Shown here in pieces: positions 9,507 to 17,235 of a stretch of DNA of 45,757 nucleotides. Made by a program: the position numbers and the translations under genes. The stretch is from Halalkalibacter okhensis (GTDB lineage: Bacteria > Bacillota > Bacilli > Bacillales > Bacillaceae_D), in NCBI RefSeq assembly GCF_000787375.1, contig NZ_JRJU01000033.1, forward strand, positions 1 to 45,757, in the 5' to 3' direction. The notes under the pieces are model-generated. The model was given only the letters and a program-made list of their open reading frames with translations, searched no databases and was not told where the DNA came from. Each line of letters begins with the position of its first letter. Within the stretch, counting starts at the first letter, position 1.

Positions 9507-9515
9507 ATTATATCA
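9507..9515 (-). promoter_or_regulatory. Extended -10 promoter of mutS-mutL
   Basis: On the minus strand the sequence reads TGATATAAT, a perfect -10 with a TGN extension. It lies about 35 bases before the mutS start and just upstream of its GGTGGAGG site. No good -35 is visible at 17-18 bases, as is common for extended -10 promoters. It follows the cotE terminator, so mutSL has its own vegetative promoter. Confidence 0.6.
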
Positions 9516-9568
9516 TAGCTTCTATTAATCTCGCATTAGGGAGTCTTTTACTGTATCGATGGCTCTTC

Positions 9569-9604
9569 AAAAAAAATGAGAGCAAACCTCCACGGCTTGC
9601 TCTC
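9569..9604 (-). terminator. Terminator of cotE
   Basis: On the minus strand GAGAGCAA pairs with TTGCTCTC around an 11-base loop, followed by an A and a run of eight T. It starts just after the cotE stop codon. Confidence 0.88.
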
Positions 9605-9609
9605 CCGTC

Positions 9610-10173
9610 TTATTTATCAAATTCACTGTGTAAGAAATTTGGATCAAGACGCTCATACTCCTCATCACTTACATCATCTGCCGCTTGTGAACTAGGAAAA
9701 TCTTCTAATAGACCATCAGAATTGACTGCTACAGCAACCTTTGTTTCCCCAATGCATTCTACAAGGAACTCACGCTCTACCTGCACATCAACATTTGCAC
9801 CATTTTCTGAGATTGTTGCTTCTAACGTATTTGGTTGCTGTACAGCTCTTGCAATCACATCCATTTCATCAGAGAGGATATTTTCATCCTGCATAGAAAG
9901 TGGAATAACATCAGAGTAAGTAACGGTTTGTGTTGCAACATCTGTCTTCGTATTTTTATTATACGAGAACCAAACGTTGATATCGTAGCTTCCTTGCACC
10001 ACTACAGAGTCGCCCTTCTTATCTGCTGAATACTTATGATTAATAATCCAGCAGCCTAGAATGCTTGACGGTCTGTGTGAAGGGCTAATCGTATGAGTTG
10101 CTTCTGAGAACTTACGACCTTTTCCACATACCGCTTTTGTAATAATTTCACGATAGTTAAATTTTTGAGACAT
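9610..10173 (-). CDS. cotE: Outer spore coat morphogenetic protein CotE
   Basis: This 187-residue protein is the organiser of the outer spore coat, made in the mother cell and recruited to the forespore surface. The conserved start ([19 protein letters not shown]), the ILGCWIINH segment near residue 40 and the acidic C-terminal tail ([15 protein letters not shown]) match the CotE family, and the length is typical. A strong GAGGAGGG site precedes the ATG. Its position between ymcA and mutS is as in B. subtilis. Control by mother-cell sigma factors is expected from the family; I could not assign a convincing sigma-E or sigma-K promoter in the upstream gap. Confidence 0.96.
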   Translation of the reverse strand: MSQKFNYREIITKAVCGKGRKFSEATHTISPSHRPSSILGCWIINHKYSADKKGDSVVVQGSYDINVWFSYNKNTKTDVATQTVTYSDVIPLSMQDENILSDEMDVIARAVQQPNTLEATISENGANVDVQVEREFLVECIGETKVAVAVNSDGLLEDFPSSQAADDVSDEEYERLDPNFLHSEFDK

Positions 10174-10539
10174 GAAACAAAACCCTCCTCTTTCTCATAT
10201 CATATCGAGTTGTCGGTCGCTTGTGTCGGCTCCTCGCATGCCAAATTCGCTCCGCCAAATGCTTCACTGTCATCCTATGCAGGGCGAATAACCAATGTGC
10301 GAAAAAAAGAATGAAAGATGATAGCAAAGCGTTATCTATATCACGTTATGTTGAGGTTACAAAGTTTAGTACATCTATCGAGAAAAGTTCTGAAAAATAT
10401 TAAGGCGCCTTCCAACTGACAAGGTATTTCCTATAAGCTACTTATTATTTAAACCTTTCGCCTTTTCTTATATTTATTTGGAAAAATTGAAAAAAGAACT
10501 ATTCATTGAGTTGAATAGTTCTTTTTATAAAAACTTTAA
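10174..10539. other. Intergenic region between ymcA and cotE
   Basis: These 366 bases hold the cotE ribosome-binding site, presumably its sporulation promoter(s), and the ymcA terminator at 10491-10526. The part at about 10206-10275 is unusually GC-rich, contains a short direct repeat (GCCAAAT twice, 14 bases apart) and has loose similarity to the structured repeat at 4820. I see no credible small gene. Confidence 0.5.
10491..10526 (-). terminator. Terminator of miaB-ymcA
   Basis: A 15-bp perfect stem (AAAAAGAACTATTCA with its complement, 6-base loop) lies 13 bases after the ymcA stop. The T-rich end of the stem works in both directions, so it may be bidirectional. Confidence 0.85.
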
Positions 10540-10968
10540 TTATTGACAACCACCATCAAAATAAGGATTTTTTGTTGTGGTTCCTTTCAACACATCTCCC
10601 CCCATTGAAGTAATAATCTCTTCTGTCACCGTTTTGGAAATCGTATTTGAAACCATCTGTAACAATTCATTAACTTCGATTTGACTCGATTTGAACTCTT
10701 GTACTAACGGAATCGAATCAACCTCTTCGTGCAAAGCATCAATTTTTGCTTCCACTTCTTTTAATGCTTCTGTTTTTCCATAATGTTGAAGGTTCACTGC
10801 TTCTTTTTGAAGCTTTTTAATTTGAGCAATTAACTCTTGTACTTTTAAATGCTCATTGATTTGTTTTTCAGCTCGTTTAAAGAAATCTACTTCTTCTGTT
10901 TCTGCCATCATCTTTGCTAATTCTTTAGCTTTATTACGAATATCTTCTCTTGTGTATGTTGTTGTCAT
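10540..10968 (-). CDS. ymcA: RicA/YmcA, Y-complex subunit and RNase Y regulator
   Basis: This 142-residue helical protein belongs to the YlbF/YmcA family. In B. subtilis YmcA, YlbF and YaaT form the Y-complex, which modulates RNase Y mRNA processing and is needed for sporulation, biofilm formation and competence. The conserved core LAKMMAETEEVDFFKRAE (about 18-35) and EVNELLQ are present. A Cys at the second-last residue (GGCQ) matches the C-terminal Cys position of the family, which is linked to Fe-S binding. I chose the ATG at 10968, overlapping the miaB stop by one base, with GGAGGT nine bases before it. The RNase Y gene is also in this window. Confidence 0.93.
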   Translation of the reverse strand: MTTTYTREDIRNKAKELAKMMAETEEVDFFKRAEKQINEHLKVQELIAQIKKLQKEAVNLQHYGKTEALKEVEAKIDALHEEVDSIPLVQEFKSSQIEVNELLQMVSNTISKTVTEEIITSMGGDVLKGTTTKNPYFDGGCQ

Positions 10969-12577
10969 CACTGTTTTACCTCCGCCATTTCGACCATTTC
11001 ACCATTTAAAGACCATGTTTTTGCTTCTGTAACTTTAACATAAACAATTTTACCAATCACCGATTTAGGAGCGACAAAATTCACTAAACGATTGGTTCTT
11101 GTACGACCAGCTAAAACGTCTGGATTTTTTTTGCTTTCACCTTCTACTAAAACTTCAACAATTTGGTCTTGGTAATCAAGGTTTTTCTTCGCTGAAATTT
11201 CATTCACTAGCGCATTTAACCTGCCTAGACGCTCACGTTTTACTTCCATTGGAACATTGTCTTTCATTTTTGCCGCTGGTGTTCCTTCACGAGGAGAATA
11301 AATATACGTATACGCACTATCAAATTCAATCTCTCTTACAAGAGAAAGAGTCTCTTCAAATTGTTCTTCTGTCTCATTCGGGAATCCAACAATTAAGTCT
11401 GTAGTAAATGATGCGTTAGGAATCGCCATTTTTATTTTATGAGCAAGCTCTACATATTGCTCACGAGTATATTTTCTAGCCATCAGCTTCAAAATCTCAG
11501 AGTTTCCGTGCTGCACAGGCAAATGAATATGCTCAACTAAATTTCCACCTTTTGAAAGCACAGAAATTAAGTGGTCATCAAAATCTCTTGGATGACTCGT
11601 TGTAAAACGAACACGAGGAATATCAATTTTATGAATTTCATCCATCAAGTGGCCAAGGCCATAATTCTTTCCTTCTAGATCTTTTCCGTATGCATTTACA
11701 TTTTGTCCGAGCAATGTTATTTCCTTATAACCTTGTCTTGCCAAATCACGTACCTCTGCAATAATATCTTCAGGAAGACGGCTACGCTCTTTCCCACGTG
11801 TATAAGGAACAATACAGTACGTACAGAACTTATCACAGCCATACATAATATTTACCCAAGCTTGCGTTTTCCCTTGACGAGCTCGGGGCATATTTTCTAC
11901 AATATCGCCTTCTTTAGACCAAACTTCAACAACCATTTCTTTCCCATAAATTGCATTTCTTAAAAGTTCCGGCAAGCGATGAATGTTATGCGTGCCGAAA
12001 ATTAAATCAATGTGCTGATGCTTTTGCATGATGCGGTTTACAACTGATTCTTCCTGAGACATACAGCCACACACACCAACAATCAACTCTGGTCGTTCAA
12101 CTTTTAATGCTTTTAAATGACCAATTTCACCAAACACTTTGTTTTCAGCATTTTCACGAATCGCACAAGTATTTAATAAAATAACATCCGCTTCCATTGT
12201 TTCCTCTGTTGATTCAAAGCCCATTTCTAATAGCAAACCAGCCATGTTCTCAGAATCATGTGTATTCATCTGGCAGCCATACGTACGAATCAGGAACTTC
12301 TTGCCCTTTCCAATTCCCTTCATTTCTTCAGGGATGAGACTGTCAGGTCGTATAACTTGTACATCCTCTTTTCCACGGCGCTTTCCTTGCTTATAGTCAG
12401 GTTGATCATATATAGAGATATCTCGCCCTTCAATGCGGATCACCTTTTTATTATCTTCCTCTGAAACCACTTTAGCATTTGAGAAATCAAAATACTTGCT
12501 ATAGTCTTTTTTCTTTTTTCTTTATCTATAGGTTCATTTGTATTCCCTAAACGTCCTAGACGCTGATCTTCATTCAT
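10968..12577 (-). CDS. miaB: tRNA methylthiotransferase MiaB, N-terminal frame break
   Basis: MiaB is a radical-SAM enzyme that adds a methylthio group at C2 of i6A37 in tRNA, the step after MiaA. The main frame (10968-12470, 500 codons) shows [29 protein letters not shown] and GCMSQEE (N-terminal Fe-S cysteines), the radical-SAM motif GCDKFCTYC and a C-terminal TRAM domain. The natural start is not in that frame: ATG at 12577 has GGAAGGAG at good spacing and begins [12 protein letters not shown] in another frame. The family-typical [10 protein letters not shown] follows only after a -1 shift at A_AAA_AAG (12506-12512). The shifted product would be 536 residues. The GTG at 12470 has no ribosome-binding site. 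Confidence 0.9.
12506..12512 (-). promoter_or_regulatory. In-phase A_AAA_AAG slippery heptamer in miaB
   Basis: Relative to the ATG at 12577 the heptamer is read as codons AAA and AAG preceded by an A, exactly the phase needed for -1 slippage. After a -1 slip the next codons are GAC TAT AGC, giving DYSKYF as in other MiaB proteins. No clear stimulatory hairpin was identified downstream. A one-base undercall in the A6 run would produce the same picture. Confidence 0.4.
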
Positions 12578-12848
12578 AGATAAAACTCCTTCCATCAAGC
12601 TTCTAAAAGCAAACAAATAGAAAGCTCACAATTTTAGTGAGCGAAATTTTGCATAGTTTCCTTCATACATTATACGTGGAACTTTCAAGAAACTCAATGA
12701 ATCTTGTTTGTCTATCTTTTAACAAGTCGTTGCTTAGTGGGAAATTGACAAAAAGCCACCATCATTGTATAAGATTGGCGGCTTTGTTCATCTCTTCGAT
12801 GAAAAAAACAAAAGGCGAAGCGACCCTGCGATACTAGTGCGATCATTG
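12578..12848. other. Gap upstream of miaB
   Basis: This stretch holds the GGAAGGAG ribosome-binding site of miaB, a small hairpin (GCTCAC/GTGAGC, 12624-12642), the terminator-like hairpin at 12752-12785 and presumably the miaB promoter, which I could not pin down. It borders repeat copy 3. No convincing gene is seen. Confidence 0.5.
12752..12785 (-). terminator. Terminator-like hairpin downstream of korB
   Basis: On the minus strand AAAGCCGCCA pairs with TGGTGGCTTT (one G-T pair, 14-base loop), and the T run continues TTTGTC. It lies beyond repeat copy 3 and may be the true transcription end of korA-korB. Confidence 0.65.
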
Positions 12849-12936
12849 GTGCGATGGCTTCACTCGCCGTGCGCCTTTTGAGAAACCCGCTCAAAAGGCT
12901 TAAAACCGTTTACGGCGGCTTCGCTCATCGCTTCGC
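12849..12936 (-). repeat. Structured dispersed repeat, copy 3, downstream of korB
   Basis: This copy shares the core of copies 1 and 2 with the same nested arms: GCGATG/CATCGC (12851-12856 / 12926-12931), CGCCGT/ACGGCG (12865-12870 / 12912-12917) and CCTTTTGAG/CTCAAAAGG (12874-12882 / 12890-12898). The outer stem has a T-A to A-T swap relative to copy 2, on both sides, which keeps pairing. Loop sequences differ. It directly abuts the korB terminator palindrome, the same placement as at mutL. Confidence 0.85.
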
Positions 12937-12976
12937 AGAAAGACCCAAAGGGAAAAGCGTCCTTTGGGTCTTTCTG
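12936..12976 (-). terminator. 16-bp palindrome at the korB 3' end
   Basis: CAGAAAGACCCAAAGG (12936-12951) pairs with CCTTTGGGTCTTTCTG (12961-12976) with a 9-base loop, touching the korB stop codon. There is no long T run after it on the minus strand. It acts as a terminator or as a 3'-end barrier. Confidence 0.7.
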
Positions 12977-12977
12977 C

Positions 12978-13844
12978 TTACATAAATTCTGTCATTAGTT
13001 CATTGAACTTTTCTTCGTTTATTTCTATATTTTGGTGAGCTAGTGGTTTTTCGTCGTAGGTATCGATTAACTCTTGGTATGATTTTTGTTCTGTGTTTTG
13101 ATAGATGAGACCTGTTACTAGACCGTTATGTTCCATAAGTGTTTGCATAGCTGTCATCCGGTTGGATGGGTCGTAGTTTTCTACATCTGCGAGCTTCGTT
13201 ATATTATTTTTAAACCAGTCATACGTGTTCACTTTGTTAAAGGTAACACACGGGCTAAATACATTAATGAGAGAGAATCCTTTATGATTGATCCCTTGTT
13301 CAATTAATGATGTTAACTCTTTTAAATCACTTGAGAAGCTTTGTGCTACAAACGTTGCCCCAGCTGTTAATGACATTTCCATTACATTCAGAGCGGATTC
13401 AATGGAGCCTCCTGGTGTACTCTTTGTTTTAAAGCCCATGTCACTTCGTGGTGATGTTTGGCCTTTCGTCAAACCGTAAATTTGATTGTCCATCACGATA
13501 TACGTAACGTCAATGTTGCGGCGAATCGCGTGAATCGTATGGCCCATTCCAATCGCAAATCCATCTCCATCTCCACCAGATGCAATAACCGTTAAGTCAC
13601 GGTTAGCCATTTTCACACCTTGGGCAATTGGTAGAGCTCGTCCATGAACACCGTGAAACCCATATGAATTAATGTAGCCTGATATACGACCAGAACAACC
13701 AATCCCTGAAATGACAGCAAGGTCGTCTGGTTCTAGACCAACATTTCCAGCAGCTCGCTGGATTGCAGCTTGGACAGAGAAGTCCCCACAACCAGGGCAC
13801 CAGTTTGGCTTTACTTTGTTTCTAAAATCTTTAAATGTTGCCAT
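12978..13844 (-). CDS. korB: 2-oxoacid:ferredoxin oxidoreductase, beta subunit
   Basis: This 288-residue protein is the TPP-binding subunit of a KorAB-type 2-oxoacid (probably 2-oxoglutarate) ferredoxin oxidoreductase. It carries NWCPGCGDFS near residue 14 (two of the Fe-S cysteines), IGCSGR, the TPP/Mg motif ASGGDGDGFAIGMGH near 88-102 and FSPCVTF near 198. Together with KorA it oxidatively decarboxylates a 2-oxoacid to acyl-CoA and reduces ferredoxin. It starts directly after the korA stop, so translation is coupled. This gene pair sits between spoVS and miaB in many Bacillaceae. The exact 2-oxoacid cannot be fixed from sequence. Confidence 0.93.
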   Translation of the reverse strand: MATFKDFRNKVKPNWCPGCGDFSVQAAIQRAAGNVGLEPDDLAVISGIGCSGRISGYINSYGFHGVHGRALPIAQGVKMANRDLTVIASGGDGDGFAIGMGHTIHAIRRNIDVTYIVMDNQIYGLTKGQTSPRSDMGFKTKSTPGGSIESALNVMEMSLTAGATFVAQSFSSDLKELTSLIEQGINHKGFSLINVFSPCVTFNKVNTYDWFKNNITKLADVENYDPSNRMTAMQTLMEHNGLVTGLIYQNTEQKSYQELIDTYDEKPLAHQNIEINEEKFNELMTEFM

Positions 13845-15608
13845 CTAAACCAACTCCTTGCTTATGTCATGTAGTTCCTTACAGGTTTCATGTAATTCAC
13901 CAGGTAAAAATGGATTTCCGTCATATTTCAACACATTTTCAATTTTCACATTCCCGACATTCATTTTTATAATGTTGGCTAATTGAGCTGTCGCATTGTT
14001 TTCAACTACAACTACTTTTTTTGCACGATCAATTAACGGCTTTAATTCATCTGTTGGGAATGGATGTAGTAACCGGATTTGTGCATGATTTACTTTAATT
14101 CCATCTTCTTCGAGTCTTGGCATGGCCTCTGCAATCGTTCCACGGGTGGAATTGACTCCAATCACCAATAAATCAGCCTCAGCATGTTTTGCATCTACAA
14201 AAAGAGGATCTTTAAACTGTTTTGGTAAGTTAGCTACTTTTCTCAGCCGTTTATCCATTTGACTCTTACGGTTTTCAGGACTTTCTGACGGTTTTCCTGT
14301 TTCGTCATGCTCAACACCCGTTACATGATGAATTCCATTTTTCATTCCTGGAATGACACGATTTGAAACACCTGTTTCTGTTAATTCATAGCGCTTGTAA
14401 TATGCTTTGTCCTCACGCTCAGGAATTTCTTCTCCTACTTGCAACGCACCTCGACGAATTTCCACTTTACTATAATCAAGTGGTTCAACCGTTTGTTTGC
14501 CTAATGACAAGGCAAGGTCTGTTACTAAAATAACAGGACACTGATATTCTTCTGCTAGATTAAAAGCTTCAACAGTATCATAGAAAGCTTCCTCTACAGT
14601 ACTTGGTGTGATAACTATTTTAGGGATATCTCCATGTGTACTATAAATCATTGCCATTAAATCTGATTGTTCTTGTTTCGTAGGTAATCCTGTACTTGGA
14701 CCTCCGCGTTGAGTATCCATAATCACAAGAGGTTGTTCTGTCATGCCAGATAACCCAATCGCCTCAGCCATTAATGATAAACCTGGACCAGCTGAAGCTG
14801 TAAACGAACGTACCCCAGCATAGTTCGCACCGATGGCCATTGTACATGCAGCGATTTCATCTTCTGTTTGAATAACCGTACCACCAAACTCTGGCAACTT
14901 TTCAATCATATATTCCATAATTTCAGATGCAGGTGTAATTGGATACGCTGCCATGAAACGGCTTCCCGCTGCGATTGCGCCCATTCCAATTGCATCATTT
15001 CCGATCATAAACATTCGCTTCTTCCCATCAGCCGGAGCCAGTTGCAATTCAGGCATGTTTGCTCCTGCTTCTTTGCGGAAACAAGCTGCTCCTGCACGTA
15101 TTGCCTCCATGTTCTTCTCAACAACACTTGCTCCCTTTTTCAAGAAAAGATCTTCAACAACATCCTGATACGTATCAGGAGCTAAACCAAGAATCGCACT
15201 TGAAGCACCAACAGCAACCATATTCTTCATTAAAGATGTGCCTAGCTCTGTAGCGATCTCTGTAAAAGGTACCGCATAAAGACGAACATCATAACCTTCA
15301 GTGACAACTGGATTAAATTTAGCATCGGCAATGATAATGCCATCTTCACGTAATTCATGAATATTCACATCAATTGTTTCTTGATCAAATGCCACTAAAA
15401 TGTTTAAATCATCTGAAATTGAATTTAATGGAGTTGTACTTACACGAATCTTATTGTTCGTATGTCCCCCTTTAATACGCGAAGAAAAATGTCGATATCC
15501 AAATAAATAATATCCATGACGATTCAATGCAGAAGCAAAAATTTCACCTGTACTTTCAATTCCTTCCCCTTGCTGACCGCCAACTTTCCATGATAATTGC
15601 TCTCTCAC
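13845..15608 (-). CDS. korA: 2-oxoacid:ferredoxin oxidoreductase, alpha subunit (gamma-alpha fusion)
   Basis: The N-terminal ~190 residues form the gamma domain (VGGQQGEGIESTG, HFSSRIKGGHT). The rest is the alpha pyrimidine-binding and C-terminal domains (AAYPITPASEIMEY, TEDEIAACTMAIGA, TASAGPGLSLMAEA, QRGGPSTGLPT). Such gamma-alpha fusions are usual for two-subunit KorAB. The length is about 587 residues. Two GTG codons compete: 15617 overlaps AAGGGG, while 15608 has AAGGGG eight bases and GGAG three bases upstream, so I chose 15608 with moderate certainty. A sigma-A type promoter at 15739 and a perfect inverted repeat at 15681 lie upstream. Confidence 0.93.
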   Translation of the reverse strand: MREQLSWKVGGQQGEGIESTGEIFASALNRHGYYLFGYRHFSSRIKGGHTNNKIRVSTTPLNSISDDLNILVAFDQETIDVNIHELREDGIIIADAKFNPVVTEGYDVRLYAVPFTEIATELGTSLMKNMVAVGASSAILGLAPDTYQDVVEDLFLKKGASVVEKNMEAIRAGAACFRKEAGANMPELQLAPADGKKRMFMIGNDAIGMGAIAAGSRFMAAYPITPASEIMEYMIEKLPEFGGTVIQTEDEIAACTMAIGANYAGVRSFTASAGPGLSLMAEAIGLSGMTEQPLVIMDTQRGGPSTGLPTKQEQSDLMAMIYSTHGDIPKIVITPSTVEEAFYDTVEAFNLAEEYQCPVILVTDLALSLGKQTVEPLDYSKVEIRRGALQVGEEIPEREDKAYYKRYELTETGVSNRVIPGMKNGIHHVTGVEHDETGKPSESPENRKSQMDKRLRKVANLPKQFKDPLFVDAKHAEADLLVIGVNSTRGTIAEAMPRLEEDGIKVNHAQIRLLHPFPTDELKPLIDRAKKVVVVENNATAQLANIIKMNVGNVKIENVLKYDGNPFLPGELHETCKELHDISKELV

Positions 15609-15680
15609 ACTCTCCACCCCTTGCTTGTCTATTAGACTAGAAACCGAAATATCAAATTATTCTTATAATATCACATTCCC

Positions 15681-15702
15681 GAGTAAGTTGCTAGACTTAC
15701 TC
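15681..15702. repeat. Perfect inverted repeat in the korA leader
   Basis: GAGTAAGT and ACTTACTC are separated by TGCTAG (8-bp arms). It lies between the candidate korA promoter and the start codon. It has no T run in either direction, so it looks more like a regulator site or leader hairpin than a terminator. Confidence 0.5.
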
Positions 15703-15738
15703 TGCTATTACGATAGTTATATTATCTTAAACGTTCTT

Positions 15739-15767
15739 ATAATAGTCCCAAATCAGCTAAAAAGCAA
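15739..15767 (-). promoter_or_regulatory. Candidate sigma-A promoter of korA-korB
   Basis: On the minus strand TTGCTT and TATTAT are separated by 17 bases, about 130 bases upstream of the korA start. The rest of the 312-base gap holds the inverted repeat at 15681 and the spoVS terminator; I see no gene in it. Confidence 0.45.
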
Positions 15768-15870
15768 GACTTTTTAAAGACAAATACAAGAATCGAGTCT
15801 TAGTAAATTTGGATTATGTAATAATGATATTTTTTGTAAATCCACCTTTACGCTCGTATTTAGAACAATT

Positions 15871-15909
15871 AAAAAAACCTACTCACATCAAATGTAAGCA
15901 GGTTTTTTG
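15871..15909 (-). terminator. Terminator of spoVS
   Basis: On the minus strand AAAAAACCTGCTTAC pairs (with one G-T pair) with GTGAGTAGGTTTTTTT, loop of seven, ending in a run of seven T. It starts 12 bases after the spoVS stop. Confidence 0.88.
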
Positions 15910-15920
15910 TAGGAGCTTTG

Positions 15921-16181
15921 CTATCTTGGTTCAACGATTATCTTCATCGCTGTTCGTTCTTCTCCCTCAATTTGAATATCAGTAAAAGCCGGGATACAAA
16001 CTAGATCAATACCACTGGGGGCAACAAATCCCCTCGCAATCGCAATCGCTTTTATTGATTGATTAAGCGCTCCTGCTCCTATTGCTTGAATTTCTGCCGC
16101 TCCCCGTTCACGAATGACTCCAGCTAACGCGCCAGCAACAGAGTTGGGGGTAGATTTTGCTGAAACTTTTAAGACTTCCAT
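15921..16181 (-). CDS. spoVS: Stage V sporulation protein S
   Basis: This is an 86-residue Alba-like protein, extremely conserved in sporeformers; loss blocks sporulation at stage V in B. subtilis. MEVLKVSAKSTPNSVAGALA at the start, the RERGAAEIQAIGAGALNQ segment and the closing AMKIIVEPR are family hallmarks. The fold suggests nucleic-acid binding, but the exact role is unsettled. An AGGAGGT site precedes the ATG. It is a single-gene unit with its own terminator; an inverted repeat at 16256-16273 lies in its upstream region. Sigma-H control is known for the family member, but I found no perfect sigma-H promoter. Confidence 0.97.
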   Translation of the reverse strand: MEVLKVSAKSTPNSVAGALAGVIRERGAAEIQAIGAGALNQSIKAIAIARGFVAPSGIDLVCIPAFTDIQIEGEERTAMKIIVEPR

Positions 16182-16255
16182 TTCTTGTACCTCCTCTTTA
16201 TGTGAAAAGTGGGCTGTCCATGATTACGATCGTTTTCATGCATTCAACAGTGCAA

Positions 16256-16273
16256 TTAGCAAACGATTGCTAA
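16256..16273. repeat. Inverted repeat upstream of spoVS
   Basis: TTAGCAA and TTGCTAA (7-bp arms) surround a four-base spacer ACGA, about 75 bases before the spoVS start. No T run follows. It is a possible operator for spoVS. Confidence 0.4.
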
Positions 16274-16352
16274 TCGTACAAGATGTGAATCTAATTAATC
16301 TTATTTCAGAAAACCTATCCTTATTCCTAAAACTAAAAAATTTCTTACAAGA

Positions 16353-17147
16353 TTACGTATAAAATGGGTGATCATCATTAATTAGGATTCGTTTCACTGA
16401 CTTAGCAAGGCCAGTTTTTGGATCCAAGTCAATCACGACACCACTTAACTGCGCACGTCCCTCCGCTACCTCAAAACGTGCCGGTAAATTCGTTAAAAAT
16501 TTATGCAGTACTGGTTCTTTTTCAACACCAAGGATTCCATCATATGGACCAGTCATACCAACATCCGTTAAAAAAGCTGTCCCTTTCGGCAATACTCGTT
16601 CATCTGAGGTCTGAACGTGCGTGTGAGTGCCTACTACAGCAGAGACACGTCCATCTAAATACCACCCCATTGCTTGCTTTTCACTAGTTGCTTCAGCATG
16701 AAAATCAACAAAAATATATGGCGTTCTCTCTTTAATCTCCTCTAAGATCTCATCCATTTTTGTAAATGGACAATCAATCGGCTGTAAAAAGGTTCTACCC
16801 ATAACATTAACAACAGCAATTTCAATATCGTTTATTTTCACAAGAGTATAGCCTTTTCCTGGAACTCCTGTAGGATAATTAGCCGGTCTGATTAATGCTT
16901 TTGCACGATCTATAAATTCAAAAATTTCTCGATTATCCCACGAGTGATTTCCAAGTGTAACGACTTGTGCTCCTGCATCTAAAAAACCTTTGTATATCTT
17001 TTCTGTAATACCTTTACCAGAAGCCGCATTTTCACCATTAATGATCGTAATGGTCGGTTTGTACGTTTGTTTTAGTTTCATTGTATACTCTTTAATCATC
17101 TTCCGGCCGGGCGCTCCAACGACATCACCAATAAATAAAATTCTCAT
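16353..17147 (-). CDS. ymdB: YmdB metallophosphoesterase (cyclic nucleotide phosphodiesterase)
   Basis: This 264-residue calcineurin-like phosphoesterase belongs to the YmdB family. In B. subtilis it hydrolyses 2',3'-cyclic nucleotides and influences biofilm and colony fate. Metal-binding motifs are visible in order: FIGDVVGAPGR (about 4-14), INGENAASGKG (about 37-47), TLGNHSWDN (about 65-73), VDFHAEATSEK (about 147-157) and VVGTHTHVQTSD (about 172-183). The length is normal. It lies directly downstream of rny with an 86-base gap containing the rny terminator, so ymdB may be read through or have its own start. Confidence 0.95.
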   Translation of the reverse strand: MRILFIGDVVGAPGRKMIKEYTMKLKQTYKPTITIINGENAASGKGITEKIYKGFLDAGAQVVTLGNHSWDNREIFEFIDRAKALIRPANYPTGVPGKGYTLVKINDIEIAVVNVMGRTFLQPIDCPFTKMDEILEEIKERTPYIFVDFHAEATSEKQAMGWYLDGRVSAVVGTHTHVQTSDERVLPKGTAFLTDVGMTGPYDGILGVEKEPVLHKFLTNLPARFEVAEGRAQLSGVVIDLDPKTGLAKSVKRILINDDHPFYT

Positions 17148-17212
17148 AATAACTCCTTCACTTTATGTACTTTGCCTATATTATTAGCTATTATTCCTTT
17201 GTAAAAACAAAT

Positions 17213-17235
17213 AAAGTGGCGAGAATCGCCACTTT
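17213..17235 (-). terminator. Terminator of rny
   Basis: AAAGTGGCGA pairs with TCGCCACTTT around a 3-base loop. On the minus strand TTTATTTGTTTTT follows. It overlaps the rny stop codon. Confidence 0.88.

Noticed and set aside
12624-12642. Small hairpin GCTCAC/GTGAGC upstream of miaB as a terminator or riboswitch
   Set aside because: The stem is only six base pairs and the following T stretch is broken; no riboswitch-like conserved core is present.
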